Origin: an uncultured Bacteroidales bacterium
Lineage (GTDB): Bacteria; Bacteroidota; Bacteroidia; Bacteroidales; Muribaculaceae
Length of the DNA stretch: 64,000 nt
Direction: 5' to 3'
Assembly: GCA_902776435.1 (NCBI GenBank)
Contig: CACYQB010000006.1
Location: forward strand, 1 to 64,000
In this document: positions 35,173 to 44,076 of the stretch, one piece after another
Position numbering within the stretch: the stretch's first letter is position 1
Layout: each line of letters opens with the position of its first letter
The notes under the pieces: generated by a model
Database searches by the model: none
What the model saw: the letters and a program-made list of their open reading frames with translations, nothing else
Told to the model about the DNA's origin: nothing
Made by a program: the position numbers and the translations under genes

Positions 35173-36081
35173 TTACTCGTTGAGGGCTCGGTTGATATAG
35201 TCGCGGCTCAGGCCTAGGCTGACCGCAGTGTCGATGTCATGTTTCATGTCTTCTCGCTGGAAACGCAGTTTGTCCAGCTTGGCGCGCAGCAGGTACAGAT
35301 AAGGGTCATCGGGATTCATCTCGAGGGCGGTGCGGATATCCTCCTCAGCATCGTTCAGGCGCTTCATGGCCAGATAGCAGTCGGCACGGTGGCCCAGCAA
35401 CTGGGCACTGGGCTGTACCTTGATGACTTGGGTAAACATTTCGGCAGCTCGGCCGTGATTGCCATTGCGCTTGTACAGCAACCCCATTCCCTCATAATAC
35501 AGGCCTGAATTGGGGTTGATGCGCTTGATTTCGGTGAAAAGGTCCTCGGCACGCTTGGTGTCGCCGCGTTCCATCGCCAGCACACCCAGTGAGTACCGCG
35601 CCTCGGTATTGTACATATCCAGTTCACACACGCGCTCATAATCGTCCTCAGCACGCCTGATGCTGTCCATCTCGACGTAGAGCGCGGCACGGTTTAGCAG
35701 CAGCGTCACGGCATGGGGTGTCATGTCCAGGGCCAGGGAATAATTCCTCACGGCATCGGCGAGTTTGCCCTGATAGCGCTGCAGGGTGGCAATGTTGCTC
35801 AGCACCATCGAGTTTGACGGATTGTCAGGCTCGGCCTTGAAGGCCTTCATGAGCCACTGCTCTGCCATGGGCCAGTCATGGCTGTAGATATAGTTTTGGG
35901 CCGAGTCAATATACTGGAAATAAGGTGTCTCGGTGTCAATGTCGGCAATATAAGGGTTTTCAGCCTTCGGAGCCTGCGGCTTCAACCCCTGTTCAACCTT
36001 CATATTTTCTTCGCCTATAGAGTTAACCACCTGCGCCACACCCTGTTGCCACGCCCATGACAACACAAACAGCACAAGCAT
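35173..36081 (-). CDS. exported tetratricopeptide-repeat protein
   Basis: A 302-residue protein with N-terminal hydrophobic signal MLVLFVLSWAWQQGVAQ. At least six TPR units follow (for example DWPMAEQWLMKAFKAEPDNP, GKLADAVRNYSLALDMTPHA and GDTKRAEDLFTEIKRINPNS). The start is placed at 36081: further upstream the frame runs through an intergenic palindrome (36101-36128), so that part is unlikely to be coding. TPR proteins scaffold assemblies; the partner is unknown. Confidence 0.8.
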   Translation of the reverse strand: MLVLFVLSWAWQQGVAQVVNSIGEENMKVEQGLKPQAPKAENPYIADIDTETPYFQYIDSAQNYIYSHDWPMAEQWLMKAFKAEPDNPSNSMVLSNIATLQRYQGKLADAVRNYSLALDMTPHAVTLLLNRAALYVEMDSIRRAEDDYERVCELDMYNTEARYSLGVLAMERGDTKRAEDLFTEIKRINPNSGLYYEGMGLLYKRNGNHGRAAEMFTQVIKVQPSAQLLGHRADCYLAMKRLNDAEEDIRTALEMNPDDPYLYLLRAKLDKLRFQREDMKHDIDTAVSLGLSRDYINRALNE

Positions 36082-36100
36082 CCGAATTCCACAATACCTT

Positions 36101-36128
36101 TTAAATCGCCCAACGGGCGAGAAATTAA
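36101..36128. repeat. small intergenic palindrome, copy 4
   Basis: TTAAATCGCCC-AAC-GGGCGAGAAATTAA, same ends as the other copies but a GCCC/GGGC core. It lies in the 5' region of the TPR gene. Confidence 0.65.
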
Positions 36129-36190
36129 ACAAAATTGTTTTTAAAAATATATACAAATCCATTCTGTTTAATTTTATATCAAAGTTTAGC

Positions 36191-36215
36191 TTAATTCCTC
36201 GGCCGTTAGGCCGAT
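36191..36215. repeat. small intergenic palindrome, copy 5
   Basis: TTAATTCCTCGGCC-GTTA-GGCCGATC, between the MscS gene and the TPR gene. Confidence 0.65.
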
Positions 36216-36236
36216 CTATGTCTCAGGCGAAAGTAA

Positions 36237-37394
36237 TCATTGATTCATGTGAACGTCCATCTGCGGGAACGGGAAGCGGATGCCATGCTGCGGGAACTGC
36301 TTGTAAATCTGCTCGTTCACGTCATACAGCACACCCCAATAGTTGGGGATTTCGGTCCAGGCCCTCACGATGAGCGTCACCTGGCTATCGTCGAGGCTCT
36401 CGACGTTCACACTGGGCTTATAGTCGGGCTTGGGCAGCAGTGCGGCCAATTTCGCCTCATGCTCTTCACGGAACTCCTCGGCGCGGCGGCGGTGCCAGTG
36501 AAACAGGCGTTGCCACCAGGGCATCGGTTTCTCTTCCTGCTCCTGATGCGTTTCCTCGGCGGGTTGCTCTGTCTCTTTGACATCGGCATCTGTATGGACA
36601 ATGCGCGGGTCCTCGGCAAGGATGTTGAGTGCCACTTTACGGGCCGTATCCACGTCATCGCCATAGCTGATGCCCACACGCCATTCCACACGGTGATAAG
36701 GCTCGGCGCTGAAGTTTTTCAGCGAACTGGTGGCCAGGCCGCCATTAGGGATAACGATGCGATCGTTGTTATAGGTATTGATAATCGTGTTAAATATCTG
36801 GATTTCGCGCACCGTGCCCTTCAACTCGCCGAACTCAATATAATCCCCCACCTTGTAGGGCTTGAGCAGCAGGATGAGTACACCTCCGGCAAAGTTCTGT
36901 AGCGTGCCGCTCAACGCCATACCGATGGCAACACCGGCACTGGCAAAGATGGCGATGAACGAGCTGGTCTCGATGCCGAGCACGCCGATGACCGTGATAA
37001 TGAGCAGGAACAGCAGCGTGATCTTGATAAACGACAACAGAAACGACGTCAGCGAGCGGTCAAAGTCCTTGCGTATCATGATGGCACGCGCCACGCTGTA
37101 AATCTTGTTGATGATAAACTTGCCGATGTAGAAAATCACGATGGCGGCAAGAATCCGCAACCCCAAGGATATCAGCTGGCTCGACAATGACGTCACCAGG
37201 CTACCCAAGTCAAGGTACTTGAACTTGTCCACAATCTTCTCAGGCGTCATCGCCGCGATCGAGTCAGGATGCAACTGTGTGGCCAGCGAGTCCACATGTG
37301 ACGTCACCACATTGGTCGCCTCTTTTATCTTGTTGGCAGCCACCGTATCAGGTGCCGCCACCGGAATCTGCAATAATATCTTATTCAACAACAT
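36237..37394 (-). CDS. mechanosensitive ion channel, MscS family
   Basis: A 385-residue membrane protein. An amphipathic N-terminal region is followed by helices near 85-105 and 130-150. The pore helix is glycine/alanine-rich, FASAGVAIGMALSGTLQNFA, then GGVLILLLKPYKVGDYIEFG and the beta domain (VREIQIFNTIINTYNNDRIV, IPNGGL). Unusually, the C-terminal domain is split by an insertion of about 60 charged residues (KETEQPAEETHQEQEEKP, then WWQRLFHWHRRRAEEF) before the usual ending VTLIVRAWTE. It would open on osmotic down-shock. A -7 box, TATCTTTG, lies at 37431-37424. Confidence 0.9.
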   Translation of the reverse strand: MLLNKILLQIPVAAPDTVAANKIKEATNVVTSHVDSLATQLHPDSIAAMTPEKIVDKFKYLDLGSLVTSLSSQLISLGLRILAAIVIFYIGKFIINKIYSVARAIMIRKDFDRSLTSFLLSFIKITLLFLLIITVIGVLGIETSSFIAIFASAGVAIGMALSGTLQNFAGGVLILLLKPYKVGDYIEFGELKGTVREIQIFNTIINTYNNDRIVIPNGGLATSSLKNFSAEPYHRVEWRVGISYGDDVDTARKVALNILAEDPRIVHTDADVKETEQPAEETHQEQEEKPMPWWQRLFHWHRRRAEEFREEHEAKLAALLPKPDYKPSVNVESLDDSQVTLIVRAWTEIPNYWGVLYDVNEQIYKQFPQHGIRFPFPQMDVHMNQ

Positions 37395-37556
37395 AACTTG
37401 TCATTAGTATGGTTTCACGGCGACAAAGATAACACCAACCCATCAAAAAAAACCTTAATTCCCCGCTAAATAACGTCAACAATCTATGAAAAACTTTTTC
37501 TCTGACGAATTAAGACACAATTGATTCAACATTTTGGCACAAATATTGATTTTTAT

Positions 37557-37587
37557 TTTGCCAATCTATCAAGAACGATTATTTTTG
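37557..37587 (+). promoter_or_regulatory. promoter of the MNT/HEPN pair
   Basis: TTTG (37557-37560), 19-bp spacer, TATTTTTG (37580-37587), about 24 bases before the ATG. Confidence 0.75.
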
Positions 37588-37610
37588 CGGTATAATTCAG
37601 TGATTCTGTT

Positions 37611-37904
37611 ATGATAACACTTCAAGAATGTCTGTCAAAACTTGCTATTTTCAAGCAAGAACAGGGTGAGCAATTTGGTATCACCCGTCTTGGTGTGTTT
37701 GGTTCAGTAGCCCGTCAAGAGAACACTGATGAGAGTGACATTGACATTGTTGTTGAGGTATCAAAGCCCACTTTATCTCTCATGTACCAATTGCGACAGG
37801 CTCTCTCCAGTTTGCTGGGACGCACGGTTGATCTCGTGCGCATGCGCGACTCTCTCCGACCCGTCTTTAAATCAACCATCCTTCAAGAAGCCATTTTCGT
37901 ATGA
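37611..37904 (+). CDS. mntA: MNT-domain nucleotidyltransferase antitoxin
   Basis: A 97-residue minimal nucleotidyltransferase. The GSx10DxD motif is intact: LGVFGSVARQENTDESDIDI. In characterised pairs MntA AMPylates a Tyr on the HEPN toxin to silence it. The stop overlaps the next start by 4 bp (ATGA at 37901-37904), the usual arrangement of these type VII toxin-antitoxin operons. Confidence 0.9.
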   Translation: MITLQECLSKLAIFKQEQGEQFGITRLGVFGSVARQENTDESDIDIVVEVSKPTLSLMYQLRQALSSLLGRTVDLVRMRDSLRPVFKSTILQEAIFV

Positions 37905-38272
37905 AAGACTCATCCATTACTACAAGAGAGAGGCTTCTTGAAATCATCGAGAGCATTGACTTGATCACCAGTTGGAGTGAGAAGATTCATCAACCCATTG
38001 ATTTCCTGACCACACCGCAAAACGTGATGGCTTTCAATGCCTGTGTCATGCGCTTGCAGGTCATTGGTGAGCATGTAGGTAATTTAATAAAAAACAATTC
38101 AGAGTTACTGGGATCCCATCAAGAAATACCATGGCTAGCCATTTATGACATGCGCAACATCATATCCCACGAGTACTTACACATCGATGAAGAAATCGTT
38201 TTTTCAACAGTCAAGGAGGATATCCCACTTCTCAAGACCGCTATAAGTGAGATGCTTACACAACTGAGCTAA
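37901..38272 (+). CDS. hepT: HEPN-domain toxin, HepT-like (DUF86)
   Basis: A 123-residue all-alpha HEPN protein. The Rx4HxY motif is complete in YDMRNIISHEYLHID, giving the RNase catalytic Arg/His and the Tyr that the antitoxin modifies. Gene order MNT then HEPN with a 4-bp overlap matches known HepT-MntA pairs. In characterised members HepT cleaves tRNA or mRNA; the target here is unknown. Confidence 0.9.
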   Translation: MKDSSITTRERLLEIIESIDLITSWSEKIHQPIDFLTTPQNVMAFNACVMRLQVIGEHVGNLIKNNSELLGSHQEIPWLAIYDMRNIISHEYLHIDEEIVFSTVKEDIPLLKTAISEMLTQLS

Positions 38273-38368
38273 GCATCGTTGAGGATCGGTTAATCCAGCC
38301 AAAAGTGCAATTCACGTCAGTGTCAAAGGACATGGGGCAAATACAGCTTCGTCCTTTTTTTCAAACCT

Positions 38369-38387
38369 ACCATACGATTAGTATGGT
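38369..38387. promoter_or_regulatory. palindromic candidate operator before the phosphatase gene
   Basis: ACCATAC-GATTA-GTATGGT, perfect 7-bp arms. It ends 9 bp before the -7 box TAATTTTG (38397-38404), covering the -33 position, as a repressor site would. It differs from the GTGT palindrome. Confidence 0.55.
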
Positions 38388-38450
38388 TATTTGTTGTAAT
38401 TTTGCGGCATCCTAAGTAATTATTATTCTAACTACTATATCATCATTTTT

Positions 38451-39302
38451 ATGAAGAAGTTTTTTGTAATTGTTGCGGTTGCCTTGATGGCTTCCTTGTC
38501 GCTGAATGCACAGGACCAGGTGCAGCCCTATTTCACTGTTGACGAGTTACCTGACTTGATCAAGTGCCTGCCCGCACCTCCCGCATTTGACAGTCCCGAG
38601 TTTGCCAATGACATGATGCGCTTCGCGTGGGGAAAACAGCAACGTCTCGACCCCGAGCGTGCCGAGATCGCCAAGCGTGATGCCGTGTGGTCCTACGAGG
38701 CCCTCTTGGCCGAGTTCGCCGTGCCTTTTGGCTTGAATATCACCCGTGAGGGAACTCCCGAAATCTGGAAACTGATGGAGACCAGCCTTACCACAACCGA
38801 CGCCATGCGTGTTGCCCCCAAGGCCTATTATCATCGCCAGCGCCCCTTCGAGCGCTTCCAGGACAAGATGCTCACCGATGAGGAGGCCGAACTGACTGGC
38901 GAAGGTTCCTACCCCTCGGGACACACTATGCGCGGCTGGACCGCCGCCCTGCTGCTGGCCGAGGTCAACCCTGCTGCCGCTGACACGATCTTTGCGCGCG
39001 GCTGGATGTATGGTGAGAGCCGTGTCATTGTCGGTGCCCACTGGCAGAGTGACGTGGACGCTAGCCGAGTAGCCGCCAGCATCGGTTATGCTGCTTTGCA
39101 CTCCAGCGCAGAGTTCCGTGAGCAGATGGAGAAGGCCCAAGCCGAGTTCCGCGAGCTCACTGGCCAAGCGTCAAGCATCGGCAAAGTGGTTGTCCCCGCA
39201 TCGGTAGCCACCGACCAGGCCTATCGCATCGACGGAGTACCCGCAACCGATGAAACCCAAGGCATCATCATCCAAAACGGCAGGAAAGTATTGAGACACT
39301 AA
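38451..39302 (+). CDS. PAP2-family acid phosphatase, class A type
   Basis: A 283-residue exported phosphatase (signal peptide of about 20 residues ending LNAQ). The three-part signature is complete: K-x6-RP in KAYYHRQRPFERF, PSGH in GSYPSGHTMRGW and SR-x5-H-x3-D in SRVIVGAHWQSD. Class A acid phosphatases release phosphate from many monoesters in the periplasm. The last 30 residues (about 254-283) extend past the domain. A palindrome overlaps its promoter. Confidence 0.9.
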   Translation: MKKFFVIVAVALMASLSLNAQDQVQPYFTVDELPDLIKCLPAPPAFDSPEFANDMMRFAWGKQQRLDPERAEIAKRDAVWSYEALLAEFAVPFGLNITREGTPEIWKLMETSLTTTDAMRVAPKAYYHRQRPFERFQDKMLTDEEAELTGEGSYPSGHTMRGWTAALLLAEVNPAAADTIFARGWMYGESRVIVGAHWQSDVDASRVAASIGYAALHSSAEFREQMEKAQAEFRELTGQASSIGKVVVPASVATDQAYRIDGVPATDETQGIIIQNGRKVLRH

Positions 39303-39331
39303 TTTCACTGCCACAGCTTATTGTGCTACTG

Positions 39332-39388
39332 GTGGTTGGCGCAGGCTTTTTCATGGGGACCCATGAAGCCTGCTCCAACCACTATTTT
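39332..39388 (+). terminator. terminator after the phosphatase gene
   Basis: GTGGTTGG...GCAGGC...TTCATGG pairs with CCATGAA...GCCTGC...CCAACCAC, then TATTTTTTAT. A long imperfect hairpin. Confidence 0.8.
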
Positions 39389-39528
39389 TTATCGTTTTTC
39401 AGCCAACTGGATTATCTGAGGGCTTAATATGTGCATGATTATGGCTAAAAGGTGGCAAAATGTGGTGGTTAATTGAAAAAAAATGTGTACCTTTGCGCGA
39501 TTTTTTTGAAATATTAGAGTATTTTTTT

Positions 39529-41811
39529 ATGACACCTACTACAAAAACCATCGTACTGAGTGACGGACGTGAGATCACTCTGCAGACTGGAAAGCTTGCT
39601 GAGCAAGCCGATGGAGCTGTTGAATTGAGGTTCAACAACACAATGTTGTTGGCCACCGTATGTTCGGCCAAGGAGGCCGACGAGGGCGTGGACTTCATGC
39701 CCCTTACTGTTGAATACAAGGAGAAATTCTCGGCCTATGGCCGCTTCCCTGGTGGCTTTACCCGCCGCGAAGGACGCGCCAGCGACTACGAGATCTTGAC
39801 CGCCCGCCTGGTCGATCGCGTGTTGAGGCCCCTGTTCCCCTCTAACTATCATGCCAATACTATCGTTCACATCTTGATGTTCTCGAGCGACGGTGTTGAC
39901 GCCCCCGATGCGCTGGCAGGTCTTGCCGCATCGGCAGCCATCGCGGTGAGCGATGTCCCCTTTGAAGAGCCCATTGCCGAGGTGCGTGTAGCACGCATCG
40001 ACGGTGAATTCGTTATCGACCCGACGTTTGAGCAGATTGAGAAAGCTGACATGGAATTGATGGTAGGTGCGACTTACGATAATATTATGATGGTCGAGGG
40101 CGAAATGGACGAAGTGAGCGAGGATGACCTGATTGCCGCCTTGAAGGCTGCCCATGAGGCGATCAAGCCCATGTGCCTAATCCAGAAGGAGTGGGCCAAG
40201 GAGCTGGGCGTCGCCAAGCGTGAGTATTGCCACGAGACCGACGACGAGGAACTCCACGAGCGCGTGCGCAAGGAGATTTATCCCAAGTGCTACGCTGTGG
40301 CTCAGGCTGGCAAGGCCGACAAGCAGTGGCGCAACGAGACCTTCCAGAAGGCCTACGACGACTTCATGGAGACCATCCCCGAGGAGGAGCGCGAGGAGAA
40401 GGAACCGATGATCAAGCGTTACTACGAGGAAGTGCAGCGCGACGCCGTTCGCCGTTGCATCCTCGACGAGCACATCCGTCTGGATGGCCGCAAGACCGAC
40501 GAGATCCGCCCCATCCTGTGCGAACCCGACTACCTGCCTTATCCCCACGGCTCGGCCCTGTTCAAGCGTGGCGAGACCCAGGCCCTGGCAACCGTAACCC
40601 TGGGCACCAAGGACGACGAGAAGCTCATCGACGACGTGCTGCGTCACGAGAACGAGCGCTTCCTGTTGCATTATAACTTCCCCGCCTTCTCGACTGGCGA
40701 GGCCCGCGCACCCCGTGGTGTGAGCCGCCGCGAGATTGGCCACGGCAACCTGGCCCACCGCGCCCTCAAGCGCATGATCCCCGAGGACAACCCCTACTGC
40801 ATCCGCATCGTCAGCGACATCCTGAGCAGTAACGGTTCGTCATCGATGGCAACCGTGTGCGCCGGCTGCATGGCACTGCTCGACGCTGGTATCCAGCTCA
40901 AGAAGCCCGTGGCAGGTATCGCAATGGGTCTGATCACCGACGAGGGTAACGTGAAGCACGCCGTGCTGAGCGACATCCTGGGCGATGAGGACCACCTGGG
41001 TGACATGGACTTCAAGGTGACGGGTACCGTTGACGGTATCACCGCCACTCAGATGGATATCAAGTGCGACGGTCTGCCCTACGAGATTCTCGAGCAGGCA
41101 TTGCGCCAGGCCAAGGAAGGCCGTCTCCACATCCTCAACCTCATCAACCAGGCCATCCCCGCAGCCCGCGAGGACTACAAGCCCCACGTGCCCCGCATCG
41201 TCACCATGGTTATCGACAAGGAATTCATTGGTGCCGTTATTGGCAAGGGTGGCGAGGTTATCCAGGGTCTCCAGGAAGAGACTGGTACCACCATCAGCAT
41301 CGAGGAGGTTGACGGCAAGGGAATCGTCGAGATCGCTGCTGCCAACAAGGAGAGCATCGAGGCTGCCGTGGCTCGCATCAAGGCCATCACCGCAGTACCC
41401 GAGGAGGGTCAGATCTACACCGGCAAGGTGGTCAGCATCCTCGAGTTCGGTGCCTTCGTTGAGTTCATGCCTGGCCGTGATGGTCTGCTGCACATCAGCG
41501 AGATCAGCTGGGATCGCCTCGAGAACATGGAGGCTGCTGGCCTGCACGAGGGCGACGAGGTCACCGTCAAGCTCATCGAGATTGACAAGAAGACCGGCAA
41601 GTTCCGCCTGTCGATGCGCGCCCTGCAGGACAAGCCCGAGGGTTATGACGATCGTCGCCAGGGTGGCAATGGTCCCCGTGGTCCCCGTCCCGGTGGCAAT
41701 GGTGGCAACCGCGGTCCTCGCCCCAACGGCCCGCGTCCTGGTGGCAACCGCGGTCCCCGTCCCAACGGTCCGCGCCGTCCCCGCCGCGATGACCGTCGCG
41801 ACGACGAGTAA
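39529..41811 (+). CDS. pnp: polyribonucleotide nucleotidyltransferase
   Basis: A 760-residue phosphorolytic 3'-5' exoribonuclease. Two RNase PH domains ([20 protein letters not shown] in the first; [17 protein letters not shown] and [14 protein letters not shown] in the second), a KH domain with [19 protein letters not shown] near residue 567 and an S1 domain, [20 protein letters not shown], near 627. From about 711 a low-complexity tail of [10 protein letters not shown] repeats ends in [12 protein letters not shown]. The start at 39529 follows the -7 box TACCTTTG (39488-39495); the longer frame begins before it. Confidence 0.95.
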   Translation: MTPTTKTIVLSDGREITLQTGKLAEQADGAVELRFNNTMLLATVCSAKEADEGVDFMPLTVEYKEKFSAYGRFPGGFTRREGRASDYEILTARLVDRVLRPLFPSNYHANTIVHILMFSSDGVDAPDALAGLAASAAIAVSDVPFEEPIAEVRVARIDGEFVIDPTFEQIEKADMELMVGATYDNIMMVEGEMDEVSEDDLIAALKAAHEAIKPMCLIQKEWAKELGVAKREYCHETDDEELHERVRKEIYPKCYAVAQAGKADKQWRNETFQKAYDDFMETIPEEEREEKEPMIKRYYEEVQRDAVRRCILDEHIRLDGRKTDEIRPILCEPDYLPYPHGSALFKRGETQALATVTLGTKDDEKLIDDVLRHENERFLLHYNFPAFSTGEARAPRGVSRREIGHGNLAHRALKRMIPEDNPYCIRIVSDILSSNGSSSMATVCAGCMALLDAGIQLKKPVAGIAMGLITDEGNVKHAVLSDILGDEDHLGDMDFKVTGTVDGITATQMDIKCDGLPYEILEQALRQAKEGRLHILNLINQAIPAAREDYKPHVPRIVTMVIDKEFIGAVIGKGGEVIQGLQEETGTTISIEEVDGKGIVEIAAANKESIEAAVARIKAITAVPEEGQIYTGKVVSILEFGAFVEFMPGRDGLLHISEISWDRLENMEAAGLHEGDEVTVKLIEIDKKTGKFRLSMRALQDKPEGYDDRRQGGNGPRGPRPGGNGGNRGPRPNGPRPGGNRGPRPNGPRRPRRDDRRDDE

Positions 41812-41835
41812 CCGACTCATCCCCATCAACAACAC

Positions 41836-41865
41836 AAGTGCCGAGGCCCACAAGCCCCGGCACTT
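41836..41865 (+). terminator. terminator after pnp
   Basis: AAGTGCCG (41836-41843) pairs with CGGCACTT (41858-41865). Confidence 0.75.
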
Positions 41866-41919
41866 CGTTTACCACCCACAATTGGGCTCACGCTAAGTCG
41901 CTAACACGCTAAATTAATA

Positions 41920-42079
41920 GGGAACGATATAGCAGTTGGCCCAAAACCCTGCGGGGCTAATGCGAATTACACGAATTTATCAAATTTTATACGAATAGAT
42001 TTTTATTATTTCGTGAAATTAGTCACATTAGCGAAATTCGCATTAAAAAACTTTCAGGGCCAACAGCTATATCATTGCC
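41920..42079. mobile_element. 160-bp MITE-like element
   Basis: Terminal inverted repeats of 23 bp: GGGAACGATATAGCAGTTGGCCC at the left, versus GGCAATGATATAGCTGTTGGCCC read inward from the right (19 of 23 match). It is flanked by an identical 8-bp AATTAATA at 41912-41919 and 42080-42087, consistent with a target duplication. It holds no ORF. A partial relative lies at 57519-57552. This element occupies most of the 406-bp gap between pnp and the next gene. Confidence 0.75.
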
Positions 42080-42108
42080 AATTAATATTAAGCATTAGGT
42101 ATTAGAAA

Positions 42109-42141
42109 GCATTCGCGCTCCAGTCAACGGAACGCGAATGC
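42109..42141. repeat. GCATTCGCG...CGCGAATGC stem-loop, copy a
   Basis: 9-bp arms around a loop containing CTCCAGTCAACGGAA. Further copies: 46070-46104, 50439-50473, 52185-52219. It sits about 80 bp past the 42218 gene stop, so it may act as a terminator. Confidence 0.75.
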
Positions 42142-42217
42142 CTCTTTAATCTCTAAACTCTAAACTTTAAACTGCGAGCATTAGCTCGCATAATCTAACC
42201 TGCGAGCGCTGCGAGCA

Positions 42218-42760
42218 TCAATCATCCATTCCCAGGAAGCGGCCCGAGCGGTCAAAGGACAAGTCGAGGCCATTGGCGAGCTCTACGTCATAGCCATGGT
42301 ACTCCTTGTTAATCTTAGTGATGGCTATGTTCTGATAGTTACCTTTCACGTAGGAAGAGATAGCATCGGGGACAAAGAAGTCGGGAACGCCCTTCATGGA
42401 CTCCACTTTTTCCCACTTGTTATTGGCATCAAAGTCCACTTGGGTACCATCGCTCAGATATACATCATACTCCACGCCGCCATGCTCTAAATCGGTTTCA
42501 GCACCGACAATCGAGCTATTGGGGAAATGCTGCTTGAGAAAAGAGGTGATGGCACCAGGCAACCCCTGAGCCGCATCTGTGCGAGGATCGGCGGGAGCCT
42601 GAGCGGTTGAATCTACTGGAGCAGCTTGCACCTGTTCCTCTTGGGCTGGCACAGCCACTTGCTGCTGCTGATAAGCCTCATTATTATTACTACCGGTGCA
42701 GGACCAAAGCGCAAACAGGATTACACCGATTGACAATACTTTATAATACATCTTCTTCAT
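42218..42760 (-). CDS. PepSY-like (DUF2874) lipoprotein
   Basis: A 180-residue predicted lipoprotein with lipobox LWSC near residue 21 and a Q/A/P-rich linker to about 65. A tandem PepSY-like pair follows: GGVEYDVYLSDGTQVDFDAN with WEKVES, and then YHGYDVELANGLDLSFDRSG ending GMDD. This family (beta-lactamase-inhibitor-like PepSY proteins) is abundant in Bacteroidota with no proven function. It is divergent from two related genes. The -7 box is TACCTTTG at 42820-42813. Confidence 0.82.
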   Translation of the reverse strand: MKKMYYKVLSIGVILFALWSCTGSNNNEAYQQQQVAVPAQEEQVQAAPVDSTAQAPADPRTDAAQGLPGAITSFLKQHFPNSSIVGAETDLEHGGVEYDVYLSDGTQVDFDANNKWEKVESMKGVPDFFVPDAISSYVKGNYQNIAITKINKEYHGYDVELANGLDLSFDRSGRFLGMDD

Positions 42761-43022
42761 TTGTTTAAGTTTATCAATAATTCTTTTTCTTCATCAGTCG
42801 TCAATATCTGAGCAAAGGTACAACAATTCTTTAAATCCCAAATATTTTATCAGGATTTTGCTTCATTACAAGCTCACAACTAGCCGCTGGAAGGTGTGTC
42901 ACCCTATGCCCCAATACCATATAACAGCAACGCTTGATTTCAAAAATTCGGTTTTTCCTGCATTTCTTGTCTTGCATCAAAGAAAAAAGGGTTATATTTG
43001 CACCGAATATTAACAGATAATC

Positions 43023-43463
43023 ATGATGAAGAGTTTTATCGTATCAGGCATCTTTGCCTTATTAGTCTTAATGATGACGGCTTGCAGTGACAAGCCTGTT
43101 GTTCCCGAGCAGTTACCCGCTCCCGTCAGAACGTTTGTCCAGGGGACCTATCCCGGAGCGACCATCACCTTCGCCCAGAAGGACCTGGAATTGACGGGCT
43201 GGAAGTATGAAGTTTTCATGGCCGACGGCACCCACATCGAGTTTGACACCGATGATGCGTGGGATAAGATCGAGAGCCCTATGGCCAAGCCTATCCCAAC
43301 ACAAGTGATTCCCGCACCGATTGCGACTCATCTCCAGGCCAATTTCCCCAGTGCCTTCGTTACCAAGATTGAGAAGGAACGTAACGGCTATGAGGTCGAG
43401 TTGTCCAGCGGCATTGATCTGAAGTACAACAAGCAGGGAGCCCTGATTGAAATGGACGATTAA
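43023..43463 (+). CDS. PepSY-like (DUF2874) lipoprotein
   Basis: A 146-residue lipoprotein with lipobox MMTAC near residue 20. Two PepSY-like units: GWKYEVFMADGTHIEFDTDD with WDKIES, and NGYEVELSSGIDLKYNKQG ending EMDD. It shares this plan with 42218-42760 and 43554-43994. The -7 box TATATTTG is at 42993-43000. Confidence 0.82.
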   Translation: MMKSFIVSGIFALLVLMMTACSDKPVVPEQLPAPVRTFVQGTYPGATITFAQKDLELTGWKYEVFMADGTHIEFDTDDAWDKIESPMAKPIPTQVIPAPIATHLQANFPSAFVTKIEKERNGYEVELSSGIDLKYNKQGALIEMDD

Positions 43464-43470
43464 TTTTTCA

Positions 43471-43545
43471 GGTTTAGGCTTTAGTATAGGACTAAAAACT
43501 AAGGACTAAAAACTAAGGACTAAGGACTAAAAACTTAAAACAATA
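43471..43545. repeat. intergenic ACTAAGG heptad tract
   Basis: Repeated ACTAAAA/ACTAAGG units filling the gap between two PepSY-like genes. Confidence 0.7.
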
Positions 43546-43553
43546 AACTAAAA

Positions 43554-43994
43554 ATGAAGAAGATCAAATTTTTCCTGTTGATGGCTATGGTCATGACCAT
43601 GAGCTTGACGATGAGTGCTGATGACGATGATCGCGTAATCACTTACGATCAGTTGCCTCAGGCTGCCCAGTCTTTCCTCAAGGCGAACTTCGCCGCTAAG
43701 GTGCCCCTGGTGGTAACCGCCGACTGGGATGATTTCACCATTCGCTACGAGAGCGGTGAGAAGATCGAATTTAACAGGTCTGGCGAGTGGAAGGACATCG
43801 AGTGCTATAGCAGCAAGGTGCCCAATGCCGTTGTCCCTGCTCAGATCAGCACCTACATCAGCCAGAACTACCCTGGCAAGTCCATTATTAAGTTGGAGCG
43901 CCACCGCAGCGTCTATGAGGTGAAGCTCAACAACGGCATGGAAATTGAATTCAACCGCAATTTCCAGGTCATCGCCATGGACTACGACGATTAA
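43554..43994 (+). CDS. PepSY-like (DUF2874) exported protein
   Basis: A 146-residue protein with a cleavable signal peptide (LLMAMVMTMSLTMSA), not a lipobox, followed by DDDDR. PepSY-like units: DDFTIRYESGEKIEFNRSGE with WKDIEC, and RSVYEVKLNNGMEIEFNRN ending MDYDD. It is the third family member in a row, likely by duplication. It is thought to be periplasmic; role unknown. Confidence 0.82.
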   Translation: MKKIKFFLLMAMVMTMSLTMSADDDDRVITYDQLPQAAQSFLKANFAAKVPLVVTADWDDFTIRYESGEKIEFNRSGEWKDIECYSSKVPNAVVPAQISTYISQNYPGKSIIKLERHRSVYEVKLNNGMEIEFNRNFQVIAMDYDD

Positions 43995-44076
43995 TTTTGT
44001 GTTATACGCATCAGGCTTTAGGTGTTAGGCTTCAGCGAACATTCGCCACCTGACACCTAAAGCTATAATTAAAACA

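Noticed and set aside
40840..41853. 337-codon frame opposite pnp
   Set aside because: Thr/Ala/Gly-rich translation mirrors the pnp repeats; no independent promoter or signal.
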